Below, piece after piece: positions 54,360 through 63,878 of a DNA stretch of 64,000 bases. Each line of letters starts with the position of its first letter. Positions within the stretch are counted from its first letter, which is position 1. The position numbers and the translations under genes were made by a program. This DNA comes from Planctomycetota bacterium (GTDB lineage: Bacteria > Planctomycetota > Planctomycetia > Pirellulales > Lacipirellulaceae): assembly GCA_024278955.1 (NCBI GenBank), contig JAJRSE010000002.1, forward strand, positions 229,237 to 293,236. The letters run 5' to 3'. The notes beneath the pieces were generated by a model. That model was not told the origin of the DNA. It ran no database searches and saw only the letters and a list, made by a program, of their open reading frames with translations.

Positions 54360-55979
54360 GTGGCAAAGCAATTAATGTTCGACGACTCCGCAAGGAGCAA
54401 GCTGCTTCGAGGAGTCGACAAGTTGGCCGACGCCGTCGCGGTGACGATGGGTCCGACCGGTCGGAATGTCATTATCAACAAGTCGTTTGGTGGCCCAACG
54501 GTTACGAAAGACGGCGTGACGGTCAGTAAAGAAATTGAGCTGGAAGACCCGTTTGAAAACATGGGAGCCAAGCTCGTTCATGAGGTTGCCGACAAAACGT
54601 CGACCCTTGCCGGCGACGGCACCACGACAGCTACCGTGCTTGCCCGTGCTATTCTACGCGAAGGTACTCGCAACATTGTCGCGGGTAGCAACCCAATGGC
54701 TGTGCAGCGTGGTATTCGCCGAGCGGTTGACGCTGCGATCGAGCATTTGGATTCGATCTCCAAGAAGCTGACGACCAAAGAGCAAATTGCTCATGTCGGT
54801 TCGATCAGCGCGAACAACGATCCGGAAATTGGCGAACTGTTGGCCGACGCGATGGAAAAGGTTGGTAAAGATGGCGTGATTACGGTCGAAGAAGGCCGCT
54901 CGACCGAGACCACCCTTGAGTTGGTTGAAGGAATGCAATTCGACAAGGGTTACTTGTCGCCGTATTTCATCAATCAGACCGCCGATATGGAATGTGTGTT
55001 GGAAGACGCCTACATCTTGCTGCATGAGAAGAAGATCAGCAATTTGCGAGAGCTTTTGCCACTTCTGGAATTGGTAAGCCAAAAAGGCAAGCCGCTGATG
55101 ATTATTGCTGAGGACATCGAAGGCGAAGCCCTCTCGGCCTTGGTGGTGAACAAATTGCGTGGTGTGCTTAATATCGGTGCGGTAAAGGCCCCCGGTTTTG
55201 GCGATCGTCGCAAAGCCATGCTTGCCGACATCGCCACCCTAACCGGTGGTACGCTGATCAGCGAAGATCTTGGCGTGAAACTCGAGAGCATCACGCTCGC
55301 CGAGCTAGGCCGTGCCAAGAAAATTTCGGTAACGAAAGACTCCACCACCATCGTCCAAGGCGGTGGCAGCAACGCGGATGTTCAAAAGCGGATTGAGCAA
55401 ATTCGAAAAGGTATTGAAGCGACGACCAGCGACTACGACCGCGAGAAGCTCCAGGAGCGACTCGCCAAGCTGACCGGGGGAGTCGCCATCGTTTCGGTAG
55501 GTGCTAGCAGCGAAGCCGAGATGAAGCAGAAGAAGGCGCGTGTCGAAGACGCACTTCATGCGACTCGTGCGGCGGTCGAAGAAGGCATTTTGCCTGGGGG
55601 TGGCGTTGCGTTGCTCAGGTGTGCTGAAGCGGTCGAAGCGGCTGTCAAAGGTGCGAAGGGCGACGAGAAAATCGGCGTCAAAATTATCCGTGGCGTGCTT
55701 GATGCTCCGCTCCGCCAGATCGCCGATAATTGTGGCTTGGATGGCAGTGTGGTTGCCGACGAAGTCAGCCGGAAGCCCCAATCGACCGGTTACGACGCGA
55801 ACCAAGGCGAGTACGTCGATATGTTCAAAGCCGGCGTGATCGATCCGACCAAGGTAGTGAAAACGTCCTTGCTCAACGCAGCTAGCATCGCAGGTTTGAT
55901 TTTGACCACCGAAGCGTTGGTGACCAATTTCGACGCCAACGATCAAGATAAGCGAGCAGTCTCCGGTAGCGTACGTTAA
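54360..55979 (+). CDS. groEL2: Chaperonin GroEL, second copy
   Basis: A 539-residue chaperonin with [36 protein letters not shown] and [17 protein letters not shown]. It lacks the Gly-Met tail of the first copy and ends in a charged stretch ([13 protein letters not shown]). The GTG start is preceded by AAGGAGCC. The two copies diverge in the substrate-contact region, suggesting different clients. Confidence 0.95.
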   Translation: MAKQLMFDDSARSKLLRGVDKLADAVAVTMGPTGRNVIINKSFGGPTVTKDGVTVSKEIELEDPFENMGAKLVHEVADKTSTLAGDGTTTATVLARAILREGTRNIVAGSNPMAVQRGIRRAVDAAIEHLDSISKKLTTKEQIAHVGSISANNDPEIGELLADAMEKVGKDGVITVEEGRSTETTLELVEGMQFDKGYLSPYFINQTADMECVLEDAYILLHEKKISNLRELLPLLELVSQKGKPLMIIAEDIEGEALSALVVNKLRGVLNIGAVKAPGFGDRRKAMLADIATLTGGTLISEDLGVKLESITLAELGRAKKISVTKDSTTIVQGGGSNADVQKRIEQIRKGIEATTSDYDREKLQERLAKLTGGVAIVSVGASSEAEMKQKKARVEDALHATRAAVEEGILPGGGVALLRCAEAVEAAVKGAKGDEKIGVKIIRGVLDAPLRQIADNCGLDGSVVADEVSRKPQSTGYDANQGEYVDMFKAGVIDPTKVVKTSLLNAASIAGLILTTEALVTNFDANDQDKRAVSGSVR

Positions 55980-56008
55980 CGCGAATTCTGTTCGGTATTT
56001 TTCACTTC

Positions 56009-56040
56009 GGGCCACTCGGCTATCCTTAAGCCGGTGGCCC
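56009..56040. terminator. Hairpin after groEL2
   Basis: A 12-bp GC-rich stem with a one-base bulge (GGGCCAC and CGGCT pairing with AGCCG and GTGGCCC), 29 bp after the groEL2 stop. No T run, so only a possible terminator. A short inverted repeat GAATGACGAAG/CTTCGTCATTC (56080-56119) follows. Confidence 0.45.
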
Positions 56041-56146
56041 GATTGTGTGTAACTAGGTAAATGACGAGTAACGAAGCCCGAATGACGAAGGAGATTACTT
56101 CGCCGATACTTCGTCATTCCGCATTTGGCATTCGACATTTACTCTG

Positions 56147-57280
56147 ATGGCCTCACAATTTGATTACTACCAAGTGCTTCAGGTGGAACGCTCTGCTTCG
56201 CAGGGCGAAATAGCCACTTCGTACCGTAAGTTGGCGATCAGATATCATCCCGACAAAAACCCGGACGACGAAGAAGCGATCGAGCGTTTCAAGCAAGCCT
56301 CAGAAGCTTTTGAGGTTCTGCACGACGAAGAGAAACGTTCTCGATACGATCGTTTTGGCCATGCGGGCGTGAATGGACAAGGCGGGGGCGGAAGCCAGTT
56401 TTCGGATGTCGAGGATATCTTCTCGGCGTTTGGCGACATCTTTGGTGACATCTTTGGCAGCGGAGGTCGAAGCCGCGGACGACGAGTGCGTAAAGGACGC
56501 GACGTACGTTGCGATGTGACGCTCACGCTTCAAGAAGCAGCTCAAGGGGTCTGCAAAACCGTCGAATTCCAACGGCATGAACCGTGTAAGCGGTGTTCGG
56601 GAACAGGCGCCGCCGAAGGCAGTAAACGCGAGACGTGTTCTTACTGTGGAGGCCATGGGCAAGTTGTCCAACAGGCCGGTATCGTCCGAGTGCAGACAAC
56701 ATGTCCTGCCTGCAAGGGCGAGGGCTCTTCGGTTTCGACTCCATGCCGTCCTTGTCGTGGGTCGGGGCAGAAGCTGAAAAAAGTAAAAGCCGAGGTCGAG
56801 ATTCCTGCCGGTGTTGACGAGGGAATGCAAGTTCGCATCACAGGTCAGGGAGAACCCAGCCCGAGCGGCGGCCCATCAGGCGACTGTTACTGTGTGGTGT
56901 CGGTTTTGCAGCACGAGCTGTTCGAGCGCGAGGGGCAGCATCTGATATGCCGCGTGCCAATTACGTACTCGCAGGCGGCGTTGGGTTGCGAGCTAGAAGT
57001 TCCCACGCTCAGCGGCCCAGGCGAAGTCAAAGTCCCTCCCGGTTCTGCGTCGGGGACGGTCTTTCGTTTGAAAGGGCAGGGCATGCCCGATCCGCGTGTG
57101 GTTGGCTTGGGCGACCTGTTGGTGCAAGTGAATATCGAAGTCCCTAAAAAGGTTACGCCGGAAGAAGAAGCCTTGCTTCGCCAATTGGCAGACTTGGAAC
57201 ATAAGAACGTCGCCCCCGAGCGAAAGAGTTTTTTTGAAAGCCTAAAGAACTATTTCACCGACGAGGCTTCTACGGAGTGA
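56147..57280 (+). CDS. dnaJ: Chaperone protein DnaJ
   Basis: A 377-residue type I J-domain protein. J domain 1-70 with HPD at 34-36, then a Gly-rich linker. Zinc-finger domain with four CxxCxGxG-like repeats: CKRCSGTG, CSYCGGHG, CPACKGEG and CRPCRGSG. C-terminal substrate-binding domains and PSGDCYCVV follow. It activates DnaK, whose gene is not in the window; grpE follows directly. Confidence 0.96.
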   Translation: MASQFDYYQVLQVERSASQGEIATSYRKLAIRYHPDKNPDDEEAIERFKQASEAFEVLHDEEKRSRYDRFGHAGVNGQGGGGSQFSDVEDIFSAFGDIFGDIFGSGGRSRGRRVRKGRDVRCDVTLTLQEAAQGVCKTVEFQRHEPCKRCSGTGAAEGSKRETCSYCGGHGQVVQQAGIVRVQTTCPACKGEGSSVSTPCRPCRGSGQKLKKVKAEVEIPAGVDEGMQVRITGQGEPSPSGGPSGDCYCVVSVLQHELFEREGQHLICRVPITYSQAALGCELEVPTLSGPGEVKVPPGSASGTVFRLKGQGMPDPRVVGLGDLLVQVNIEVPKKVTPEEEALLRQLADLEHKNVAPERKSFFESLKNYFTDEASTE

Positions 57281-57340
57281 CCTCTTCGTAGCATTTGACA
57301 AAACACGAAAATCAAATTGACGTATCAGGAGTAAACACAG

Positions 57341-57910
57341 ATGGCGGACGAATCCACCACCGAGAACGAAAACCAAGCGGACGTTGAAGCCGAAGCAATC
57401 GCAAAGGAAATTCAGCTCGCCTGCGCCGAAGAAGAAGTGACTTTGCCGGAAACCGCTTCGGGTCTTGAAGCAGAATTGGCCTCGGAAAAAGACCGAGGGC
57501 TGCGACTTCAGGCGGAGATGGAAAACCTGCGTGCCCGTATGGCTCGCGAGGTTCTTAATGAGCGACGCTACGCGGCGTTGCCCATTGTTCGAGATTTGTT
57601 GCCTGCGATCGACAATATCGACCGTGCGATTGAAGCGGCTCAGCAAAGCGGAGAGGCCGCCAACGTCTTGGAAGGATTTGAGCTGGTTCGGCAGCAGATG
57701 CTTGGTGTGCTCAAACAACATCAATGCACCGAAATCGAAGCCCTAGGCAAGCAGTTTGACCCGCAAATCCACGAAGCCATTTTGCAACAGCCTTCAAACG
57801 AGCACCCTGCAAACCATGTGATGCAAGTAACCGAGGTTGGCTACCAACTTCACGACCGCGTGGTACGCCCGGCGAAAGTCATCGTTTCCTCAGGCCCGGC
57901 AGCAGAGTAA
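57341..57910 (+). CDS. grpE: Nucleotide exchange factor GrpE
   Basis: A 189-residue protein with an acidic N terminus, a long helix (GLRLQAEMENLRARMARE) and the beta domain FDPQIHEAILQQPS...VMQVTEVGYQLHDRVVRPAKV. It releases ADP from DnaK. Sixty bases after dnaJ, likely cotranscribed. Confidence 0.95.
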   Translation: MADESTTENENQADVEAEAIAKEIQLACAEEEVTLPETASGLEAELASEKDRGLRLQAEMENLRARMAREVLNERRYAALPIVRDLLPAIDNIDRAIEAAQQSGEAANVLEGFELVRQQMLGVLKQHQCTEIEALGKQFDPQIHEAILQQPSNEHPANHVMQVTEVGYQLHDRVVRPAKVIVSSGPAAE

Positions 57911-57984
57911 CCTGCCTTCGATCGAGGCCAAAGCACCAAAACAGATTCACAGCAATTCGGCTTACCACTTTCCCCTTGAAGACT

Positions 57985-58287
57985 ATGCCTACCTACGACT
58001 ACGAATGCGACGCCTGTGGCCATGAGTTTGAACTTTTTCAGTCGATTACCGAGGGAGTCAAAAGGAAATGTCCTGAATGCAGTAAGCTGAAATTGCGTCG
58101 ATTGTTTGGCACCGGGGCAGCCGTTGTGTTTAAGGGCTCAGGGTTTTACGAGACCGACTATCGTAGCGAATCGTACAAAAAGGGTGCCGAGAGCGCAAAG
58201 AAATCGCAAGAAAAAGCAAAAGACAAAAGTTCGGATAAGAAGAGTAGCGACAAGAAGTCGAGCCCTAAAAACTCGGGCGAGAAATAA
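57985..58287 (+). CDS. FmdB-type zinc-ribbon protein
   Basis: A 100-residue protein with the FmdB zinc ribbon: PTYDYECDACGHEFELFQS then KRKCPECSKLKLRRLFG. The C-terminal 35 residues are a Lys/Ser-rich repetitive tail (KKSSDKKSS). ATG 57985 has GAAG upstream and begins the conserved MPTY; a TTG at 57976 is less likely. Often found near chaperone genes; role unknown. Confidence 0.9.
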   Translation: MPTYDYECDACGHEFELFQSITEGVKRKCPECSKLKLRRLFGTGAAVVFKGSGFYETDYRSESYKKGAESAKKSQEKAKDKSSDKKSSDKKSSPKNSGEK

Positions 58288-58338
58288 AGCAAGTCCCAGG
58301 CGGGGGTTCCGCTCACAGCACGGTTTGACGCTGAAATG

Positions 58339-58398
58339 CCAGTGCGGTGACCGGACACCCAGTGCGGTAACTGGACACCCAGTGCGGTGACCGGAACA
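58339..58398. repeat. Three tandem 20-bp repeats
   Basis: Consecutive copies at 58339-58358, 58359-58378 and 58379-58398 of CCAGTGCGGTGACCGGACAC, differing at a few positions. They are followed by GACAAAGCACTAG (58408-58420), the flank found beside MITE-like copies 1 and 2. Confidence 0.75.
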
Positions 58399-58479
58399 CG
58401 TCCGTGCGACAAAGCACTAGATGGATCCGCACGGTGAAGGCGGTTACGATTTCCTAACTTCAAGCTCCTCGATCATCTC

Positions 58480-58698
58480 ATGCATTGCCCTCTCTGCAAA
58501 AAAGAATTCCAAGCAGAATCATCGACCGCGATGCCTTTCTGCAGCGATCGGTGCCGATCGATCGATTTGGGCCGTTGGCTGGACGAAGGCTATTCGCTGC
58601 CTGAAATGTCCAATCCCGAGGCGGACGAAACGCCCGAGGACGACTGGGCCCAGGAACGCCTGAAAGATACCGAGGAAGCTGCTGGGGAAGCTCCGTAG
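58480..58698 (+). CDS. yacG: DNA gyrase inhibitor YacG
   Basis: A 72-residue zinc protein: cysteines C3, C6, C21 and C25 (CPLC ... CSDRC), then RSIDLGRWLDEGYSLP, the classic YacG signature, and an acidic tail. In E. coli YacG binds GyrB and blocks DNA binding. It is the last gene of the chaperone cluster. Confidence 0.93.
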   Translation: MHCPLCKKEFQAESSTAMPFCSDRCRSIDLGRWLDEGYSLPEMSNPEADETPEDDWAQERLKDTEEAAGEAP

Positions 58699-59172
58699 CG
58701 AGCGGCACGGGTCTCTGAACTCAAAGCTTACGCAGTTACAGGCCTTGTCGAACAATTGCCTAAAGCGGGTTTGTTTTGACAGGATAAAACAGGATGGACG
58801 GGATCATTCGGTCGAATCCTGTTCGTCGGTTAAAAATGCTGGTCACTCTTCAAGCAGTTTGGCTATTTGCGGTTCGGATTAAACGGAATTGAAAAACTCC
58901 GTGTTCTCTGTGCCTCCGTGTTTCTTCTTTTCTTTTTTGTCCCGTGAACAGTTGCTTTTTATTCTTCCTTCAAATCCTACACAACATGTTTCGCTATCAG
59001 CCGATCGAGTGCTTTGTCAGCATTGAACATTAGGGTCGTCATTTGACAAAGCACTTGGGTCTCTACTTCCAAAACTCTTATCCTGAAAATCCTGTTCATC
59101 CTGTCAAAAAATTCTTTCCAAGTGGATTAGTCAACAAGGCCAACCCAAACTGTTACGCACGGAAAGCAAGGG
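58699..59172. other. Non-coding region with dispersed repeats
   Basis: Contains the second copy of the 148-bp dispersed repeat (58741-58888) and an 11-bp inverted repeat, GTGCTTTGTCA at 59009-59019 with TGACAAAGCAC at 59044-59054. A fragment similar to one end of the dispersed repeat (ATCCTGTCAAAAAATT) lies near 59098-59113. No gene. Confidence 0.65.
58741..58888 (-). repeat. Dispersed 148-bp repeat, copy B
   Basis: Reverse-complement copy of 34687-34833 with only scattered differences. GGCCTTGTCGAAC at the left and TTAAACGGAA at the right mark the ends. Confidence 0.85.
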
Positions 59173-59832
59173 CTAGGCCTCAATCGGCTCGACTCGCGTA
59201 AGCAAAGCACCCTCTCGTGCATCGTAGCTCAAAAACAACGAGCCCACTCCGCCACACGTTTGCAAGATATTCATAAAAAAGGGATGCTCGTCGGGCCAAG
59301 GATACGCGTACACTAAATCGAAATCGCGCAGGTCCATATCGAGTTCGTCGTAAGCAGCTCGCGAATCGTGATCGGTTCGTGTCGAGTCGCTCGTAATCTC
59401 GCTATTCCATTCGTACTCGTCGGGAATAAAACTGCCGGTCGCAAACTTCGCGTCGGGGCCATACTTTTCGGCAAGCTCTAAGCTACGCTCGACCAGAACC
59501 GGCTCGACCTCTATGCCATAGGCATCAAAACCAAGACGGCTTGCCATGATCGTCACCACGCCCAACCCCGACCCCCATTCAAGTACCGTATCGATTTGTC
59601 CTTGAAGCTGAATCAACTCGCGATAAATCGCCAAGTAGTCGGCAGAAACAAAGCTGCCGAATTCTAGTTGATTGCGGCAGCGCTCCCAAAGTTCGTCCGA
59701 CTCGGTCCACAACGCTTTCATTTCCAGCAGAAGATGCTCCTCTTCAGCCAGGAGTTCATATTCAGAGGGATCGTTTTCCACGGGATTCTTCGGAGCTAGC
59801 AGAGGGATTTGGTTGGTTTGAACGATTGTCAC
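59173..59832 (-). CDS. SAM-dependent methyltransferase-like protein
   Basis: A 219-residue protein with a Rossmann methyltransferase core: VLEWGSGLGVVTIMASRLG, then YGIEVEPVLVERSLELAEKY, and DLVYAYPWPDEHPFFMNIL after an acidic loop. The N-terminal 80 residues are helical. Substrate unknown. Resembles unassigned class I methyltransferases. Confidence 0.78.
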   Translation of the reverse strand: MTIVQTNQIPLLAPKNPVENDPSEYELLAEEEHLLLEMKALWTESDELWERCRNQLEFGSFVSADYLAIYRELIQLQGQIDTVLEWGSGLGVVTIMASRLGFDAYGIEVEPVLVERSLELAEKYGPDAKFATGSFIPDEYEWNSEITSDSTRTDHDSRAAYDELDMDLRDFDLVYAYPWPDEHPFFMNILQTCGGVGSLFLSYDAREGALLTRVEPIEA

Positions 59833-59970
59833 AGCCTACCAAAAAAGCCTTTGACGTGCGTCTGGAAAATGTCGAACCGATTACATTGATTCGGCGTATG
59901 AAAGGTTATCGAGCGACGGGGCTTACCAGAACTGAAAAAAGGCCAAAACCGAAAAAAGGAAACTCTCGCT

Positions 59971-60162
59971 ATGGATTCTTCAATCGCAAGTAGCTCAGAC
60001 TCAATTCGCCGCTGTGCCTTTGTCGTAGCATGTTGGTGCCTCGCGATTGGGCTCTTGCCCCCCAACGGACTGCTCTGGCAATTTGGTGCATTCGACGCCT
60101 TAGGACATTGGCTCGTCAACGGAGTGCTGGCGACGCTCGACTTGTCTGGACTCGTCTACTAG
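59971..60162 (+). CDS. Small hypothetical membrane protein
   Basis: A 63-residue protein with one or two hydrophobic segments (CAFVVACWCLAIGLLPP). GGAAAC lies about 13 bases upstream. Its last codon and TAG stop come from the left end of the repeat at 60159. May be spurious or truncated. Confidence 0.4.
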   Translation: MDSSIASSSDSIRRCAFVVACWCLAIGLLPPNGLLWQFGAFDALGHWLVNGVLATLDLSGLVY

Positions 60163-60289
60163 CAGTCTACCGCAGCTCAAATTCGAGTTGAATGCCACTG
60201 CTGGCTTGCCCAGCAGTGCGAAGCGGGTACCGGGCGTCCACTGTTGGACAAGCCAGCAGTGCGAAAACCAAGCTGCGGCGGAGGACTAG
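60159..60289. repeat. MITE-like CTAG-ended repeat, copy 3
   Basis: CTAG at 60159-60162 and 60286-60289, CAGTCTACCGCAGCTC and AAGCTGCGGCGGAGG next to the ends, and GCCACTGCTGGCTTGCCCAG near the centre. Stops of both flanking genes fall in its terminal CTAGs. Confidence 0.75.
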
Positions 60290-61458
60290 CAGCACTGCTT
60301 GCTCGCAGCACTTATCGCAGCACCTTGCGAGATTGCAACTCCCTCGTCGCACAAAATCGATTCGAGCGCTGCCAGCAGTAGCATCACGTTGCGACGGCTA
60401 CTGGAATGCCCCATAAGCCCAACCCGCCATGCACGGCCTTTGAATGGCCCTAAGCCGGCTCCAATCTCGATGCCATACTCGCCCAGCAATCGGCTACGAA
60501 CCCGGGCGTCGTCGGCGCCGTCAGGAACATGTACCGCATTCAGCGTGGTCAACGAATGCTCTGGCACCCACTTGAGCCCCATCGCTTCGAGACCCGCTCG
60601 CAAAATAAGATGGTTGCGCAAGTGGCGAGCAATCCGGTTCTCTAAACCTTCTTCGAGAATAATCGCGAGCGATTCACGCAACGCATAAGTCATGTTGATC
60701 GGCGCAGTATGATGGTACACGCGATCGGAACCCCAATAGTTTCGCAGCATCGACAGGTCGAGATACCAACTCGTAACCGGCGTCTGCCGCGCCTCCATCG
60801 CGGCGACCGCCCGTGGCGAAAAAGAAACAGGCGATAGCCCCGGCGGACAAGAAAGGCACTTTTGCGTGCCGCTGTAGATCGCGTCGATCTGCCAATCGTC
60901 GACCCGCACTTCCATCCCACCAAGCGACGTCACCGCATCGACCAGCAACAACGCCCCGGCCTTCTGAACCAATCGCGAAATCTCTTCCAGCGGCTGATGC
61001 GCACCGGTCGAAGTCTCTGCATGAACAATACCCAAGACCTTGGTCTTAGGATGAGCTTCGAGCGCCGCCGCGACTTGCTCAACTGAAATGGTCGTTCCCC
61101 AATCGGCTTCGATCGAGTGGACGGTCGCCCCATAACGCTGGGCCACGTCGCGCATCCGAGTGCCGAACACGCCGTTCACGCAGACAATCATTTCGTCGCT
61201 AGGCTCGATCAGATTCACAACGCAGGCTTCCATCCCCGCACTGCCCGTCCCCGAGATAGCCAGCGTCAACTCGTTTTTCGTCTGAAAAACCTCACGAAGC
61301 ATCTCCCGCGTCTCGTCCATAATCGCAAGGTAGCTCGGATCAAGATGCCCCACCGTAGGCGAAGCCATCGCCTGCAACACCCGCGCTGGCACCTCACTAG
61401 GACCAGGACCAAGCAGCACACGCTGCGGCGGATCGAGTTGTTTGAATTGACTAGGCAT
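60286..61458 (-). CDS. Class V aminotransferase (alanine--glyoxylate type)
   Basis: A 390-residue PLP enzyme. [19 protein letters not shown] and [17 protein letters not shown] are at the N terminus; D174 in [11 protein letters not shown]; the PLP lysine is K200 in [30 protein letters not shown] follows. This is the alanine/serine--glyoxylate aminotransferase pattern. Its last residues (SKQCC) and stop are derived from, or abut, the repeat. Confidence 0.92.
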   Translation of the reverse strand: MPSQFKQLDPPQRVLLGPGPSEVPARVLQAMASPTVGHLDPSYLAIMDETREMLREVFQTKNELTLAISGTGSAGMEACVVNLIEPSDEMIVCVNGVFGTRMRDVAQRYGATVHSIEADWGTTISVEQVAAALEAHPKTKVLGIVHAETSTGAHQPLEEISRLVQKAGALLLVDAVTSLGGMEVRVDDWQIDAIYSGTQKCLSCPPGLSPVSFSPRAVAAMEARQTPVTSWYLDLSMLRNYWGSDRVYHHTAPINMTYALRESLAIILEEGLENRIARHLRNHLILRAGLEAMGLKWVPEHSLTTLNAVHVPDGADDARVRSRLLGEYGIEIGAGLGPFKGRAWRVGLMGHSSSRRNVMLLLAALESILCDEGVAISQGAAISAASKQCC

Positions 61459-61675
61459 GTTTTTCCTTTTTCCTTTTAGTCGATCTCAACCGTGCTAAAA
61501 TTCTACCACATTGTTAATCCAGTGAGTGTCTTTACAATAGATTTTGTGAATTTCCAGATGGATTTTTCAACGAAGTACCCTTCCGTAGCTGGACTACCCC
61601 AATCGTCTTGGTTAGCATCATGGTTGTCATAGTTATCTTAAGCGAAAGCTTTTTTGTTAATTTGAAGGCAGTCCA

Positions 61676-62434
61676 ATGGCAGAACTCCGAGCAAAATCCC
61701 GGCAACGTGAACTCAACGACTTACTGCAGCGAGACCACACACTCAACGGAGGAATGCTTCTCGGACTAGATGGATTTATCGTCGAAATTCAAGCACGAGC
61801 CGTAGAAGTGCTCAAAGAGCCAAGAGATTGGGACAGTCGGTATATCAAGATTACTGGGATGGCCAAAGGCGCAGTCAAAGAAGTGCTGAATCGAATCAAA
61901 GGTGCATTTGCAAAACTGCGCATACCCAAGCCAGAGGTAGAAATCCTGATAAACCTTGCGCCTGCTGACCTCTTCAAAGGTGGAGCATGGCTCGACTTGC
62001 CTCTTGCAGTAATTATGCTTCAGGCTGCCGGGATGTTGCCAGATTTGCCCGAGCACATAGAAGGTGAATATATTTTGTTGGGTGAACTTGGCATACATGG
62101 TGAGATACGCCGTGTTCCGGGAGCACTCTCGCTAGCTTACGTAGCAAAGCCTGGTCAAAAGTTGATTGTTCCCTCAGGGAATGAGAAAGAGTGTGCGCTT
62201 ATTTTGGCTAAGCCAGGGCATGAAGGCTGCGGAGTGTATCCGGCGAGCCTTTTGGAAGAGGTAATTCAATTTTTTCTTGGCAAAGGAACGCTAGAGAATG
62301 CACTAACTCAGCCCATCCAATTTGAAAACCACATACCTACTGCAACTGATTTTGGATTAGTCCGAGGCCAGAAGAAAGCGAAAAGAGCCGCTGTCATTTC
62401 AGCTGCCGGCGGGCATAACCTGCTCAGGTTGTAC
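61676..62434 (+). pseudogene. YifB/ComM-like ATPase, 3'-truncated by insertion
   Basis: The N-terminal domain of a Mg-chelatase-like AAA+ protein (ChlI/Lon-like domain) is intact: INLAPADLFKGGAWLDLPLA, LLGELGIHGEIRRVPGAL and VYPASLLEEVI. The sequence reaches VRGQKKAKRAAVISAAGGHN and LL, exactly where the next residues should be the Walker A loop. It then changes to RLYMI and a stop at 62441-62443. The rest of the ATPase is missing. The break coincides with the serine recombinase end and a palindrome. ComM resolves recombination intermediates during natural transformation. Confidence 0.85.
62417..62430. other. Candidate attachment site (junction palindrome)
   Basis: AACCTG-CT-CAGGTT, a 14-bp palindrome with a two-base centre, at the point where the ComM-like reading frame is lost. 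The recombinase stop codon (62424-62426) lies in its middle. Large serine recombinases use short imperfect palindromes with a central dinucleotide. Inferred attL or attR. Confidence 0.5.
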
Positions 62435-63878
62435 ATGATTTAACCCCATTCCTGTAATTGGCCCATAATCGGTCGATATCTAGCGACACAAACTGCCAAG
62501 CTCCCTTACGCTCATTAGGCTCATTAGGTTCGGAAAGCCTCATCCCGAAAGCCAAGCTCCCATCAGGCACCAAATCTACTTGGTGGTGCTGGCCCTTGGA
62601 TGTTTTGGTTTTGAAGACGACCCTTATGAATCGGCCCTCCCTGCTGTTGGCCCGCTTCTCTATGCCCAAGATGAACCGATAAAGGTTCTTTCGGTCTGAT
62701 ATCGGAAAGTTTGCCTCATCAGCAACGGCATCCAGATATCCGGCATGGGCCTCACTCTTGGGGTCACCTACCGGATAAATCAAAATCTGTTTGATGAACT
62801 GTTTTAGATGGCTGTTGAGTTTCCGCCGTAGCTCAGGATTGTCTTTGATCTTTTTGATCATGGTCCCTAGATCACGTTGCCACTTAGAAAACTCTTTTTG
62901 CCCCTTTGCTGCCGAAGCGAGTTCAAGCCGCTTGCTATCCAACCTGGACCCCAGGCTGTCCTTTTCCTCATCGAGTTTTTGGACACGGATTTCGTATCGA
63001 TCTCGCATTTTAGCATTGGCAGTAGTCTCAATCTGATTTACCAAATTGCCGATCTTCTCATCCGTATCTGAAATCTCGGCACCGATGCCTTCGATCTCAA
63101 CTTGCAGCCGCTCGCATTTTTTAGATTGCTCATCGGGGTGGGGCAAAACTTGCTCTGGTTTTAGCTGAGTGCAATTCTCTAGCAGTAGTTTTTCAACTTC
63201 ATCGTATCGGATTGAATGCCGCTCGCATCCTTTTTTGTTAGTAGCAAAATTGCAAACAAAGTAGATCCAAGATTTCCCCTTGTCAACATACCTCATCGAC
63301 GAACCGCAGTAGGCACATCTCACTAGATGACGAAAGACGTTGCAAAACTTCCCCGTTGGCCCGCCACTACGTGAGTTGGCTGCCATCGTTTTTTGGACTG
63401 CATGGAAGATTTCGGGCTTGATAATCTTCGGGAAATAATCAGAAATTGGATCGCCATCGGGTTTCCGTTTACCGTTGACCAGAATGTGCGGCTGGAATTC
63501 GCCTAACAGCGATCTGTTGTGCAAAATCTTAACGAGATAGCTCAATCCGAATCCCCTGGGACGTTTCCAGGGCCACTCGCTGTTGAGTTTTTCAAGAATG
63601 GTATTTGTCGGTACGCCTTCTGATTTGGCATCGAAGATTAAGCGAAGTGTTTCGGCTGCCTCAGGGATCACTTTGAAACCATCGCCATCCAGATCAAGCC
63701 AAGCGGGCCTGATAGTGGTGAAGCGACCAAGGCCATTCCGAGCATCCTCCCGGCGTTTCTTGCGGGTTGCGATTCCTAGATCGGATTTCCGCTTTGATTC
63801 CTCAAAAGCCCTTTGCGTCTGTCCGATGAGCTGCCAGATTTGGCCGTTGTTTACAGAATTGTCACCGGAACCTGAAAT
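62424..63878 (-). CDS. Large serine recombinase, N-terminally truncated
   Basis: The recombinase (DNA-binding) domain is clear: FTTIRPAWLDLDGDGFKVI, then PEAAETLRLIFDAKSEGVP. A zinc ribbon follows (CAYCGSSMRYVDKGKSWIYF, then CNFATNKKGCERH) and a long coiled coil near residues 240-340 of the full frame. This is the layout of large serine integrases. GTG 63671 is the first ordinary start, but homology-like sequence continues upstream to 63878, where a TAA interrupts it. The catalytic resolvase domain is not found in the remaining bases on this strand, so the gene is truncated or broken. Confidence 0.85.
   Translation of the reverse strand: MSGSGDNSVNNGQIWQLIGQTQRAFEESKRKSDLGIATRKKRREDARNGLGRFTTIRPAWLDLDGDGFKVIPEAAETLRLIFDAKSEGVPTNTILEKLNSEWPWKRPRGFGLSYLVKILHNRSLLGEFQPHILVNGKRKPDGDPISDYFPKIIKPEIFHAVQKTMAANSRSGGPTGKFCNVFRHLVRCAYCGSSMRYVDKGKSWIYFVCNFATNKKGCERHSIRYDEVEKLLLENCTQLKPEQVLPHPDEQSKKCERLQVEIEGIGAEISDTDEKIGNLVNQIETTANAKMRDRYEIRVQKLDEEKDSLGSRLDSKRLELASAAKGQKEFSKWQRDLGTMIKKIKDNPELRRKLNSHLKQFIKQILIYPVGDPKSEAHAGYLDAVADEANFPISDRKNLYRFILGIEKRANSREGRFIRVVFKTKTSKGQHHQVDLVPDGSLAFGMRLSEPNEPNERKGAWQFVSLDIDRLWANYRNGVKSCTT

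Noticed and set aside
58339..58398. CRISPR array
   Set aside because: The repeats are directly adjacent with no spacers and only three units; no cas genes nearby.
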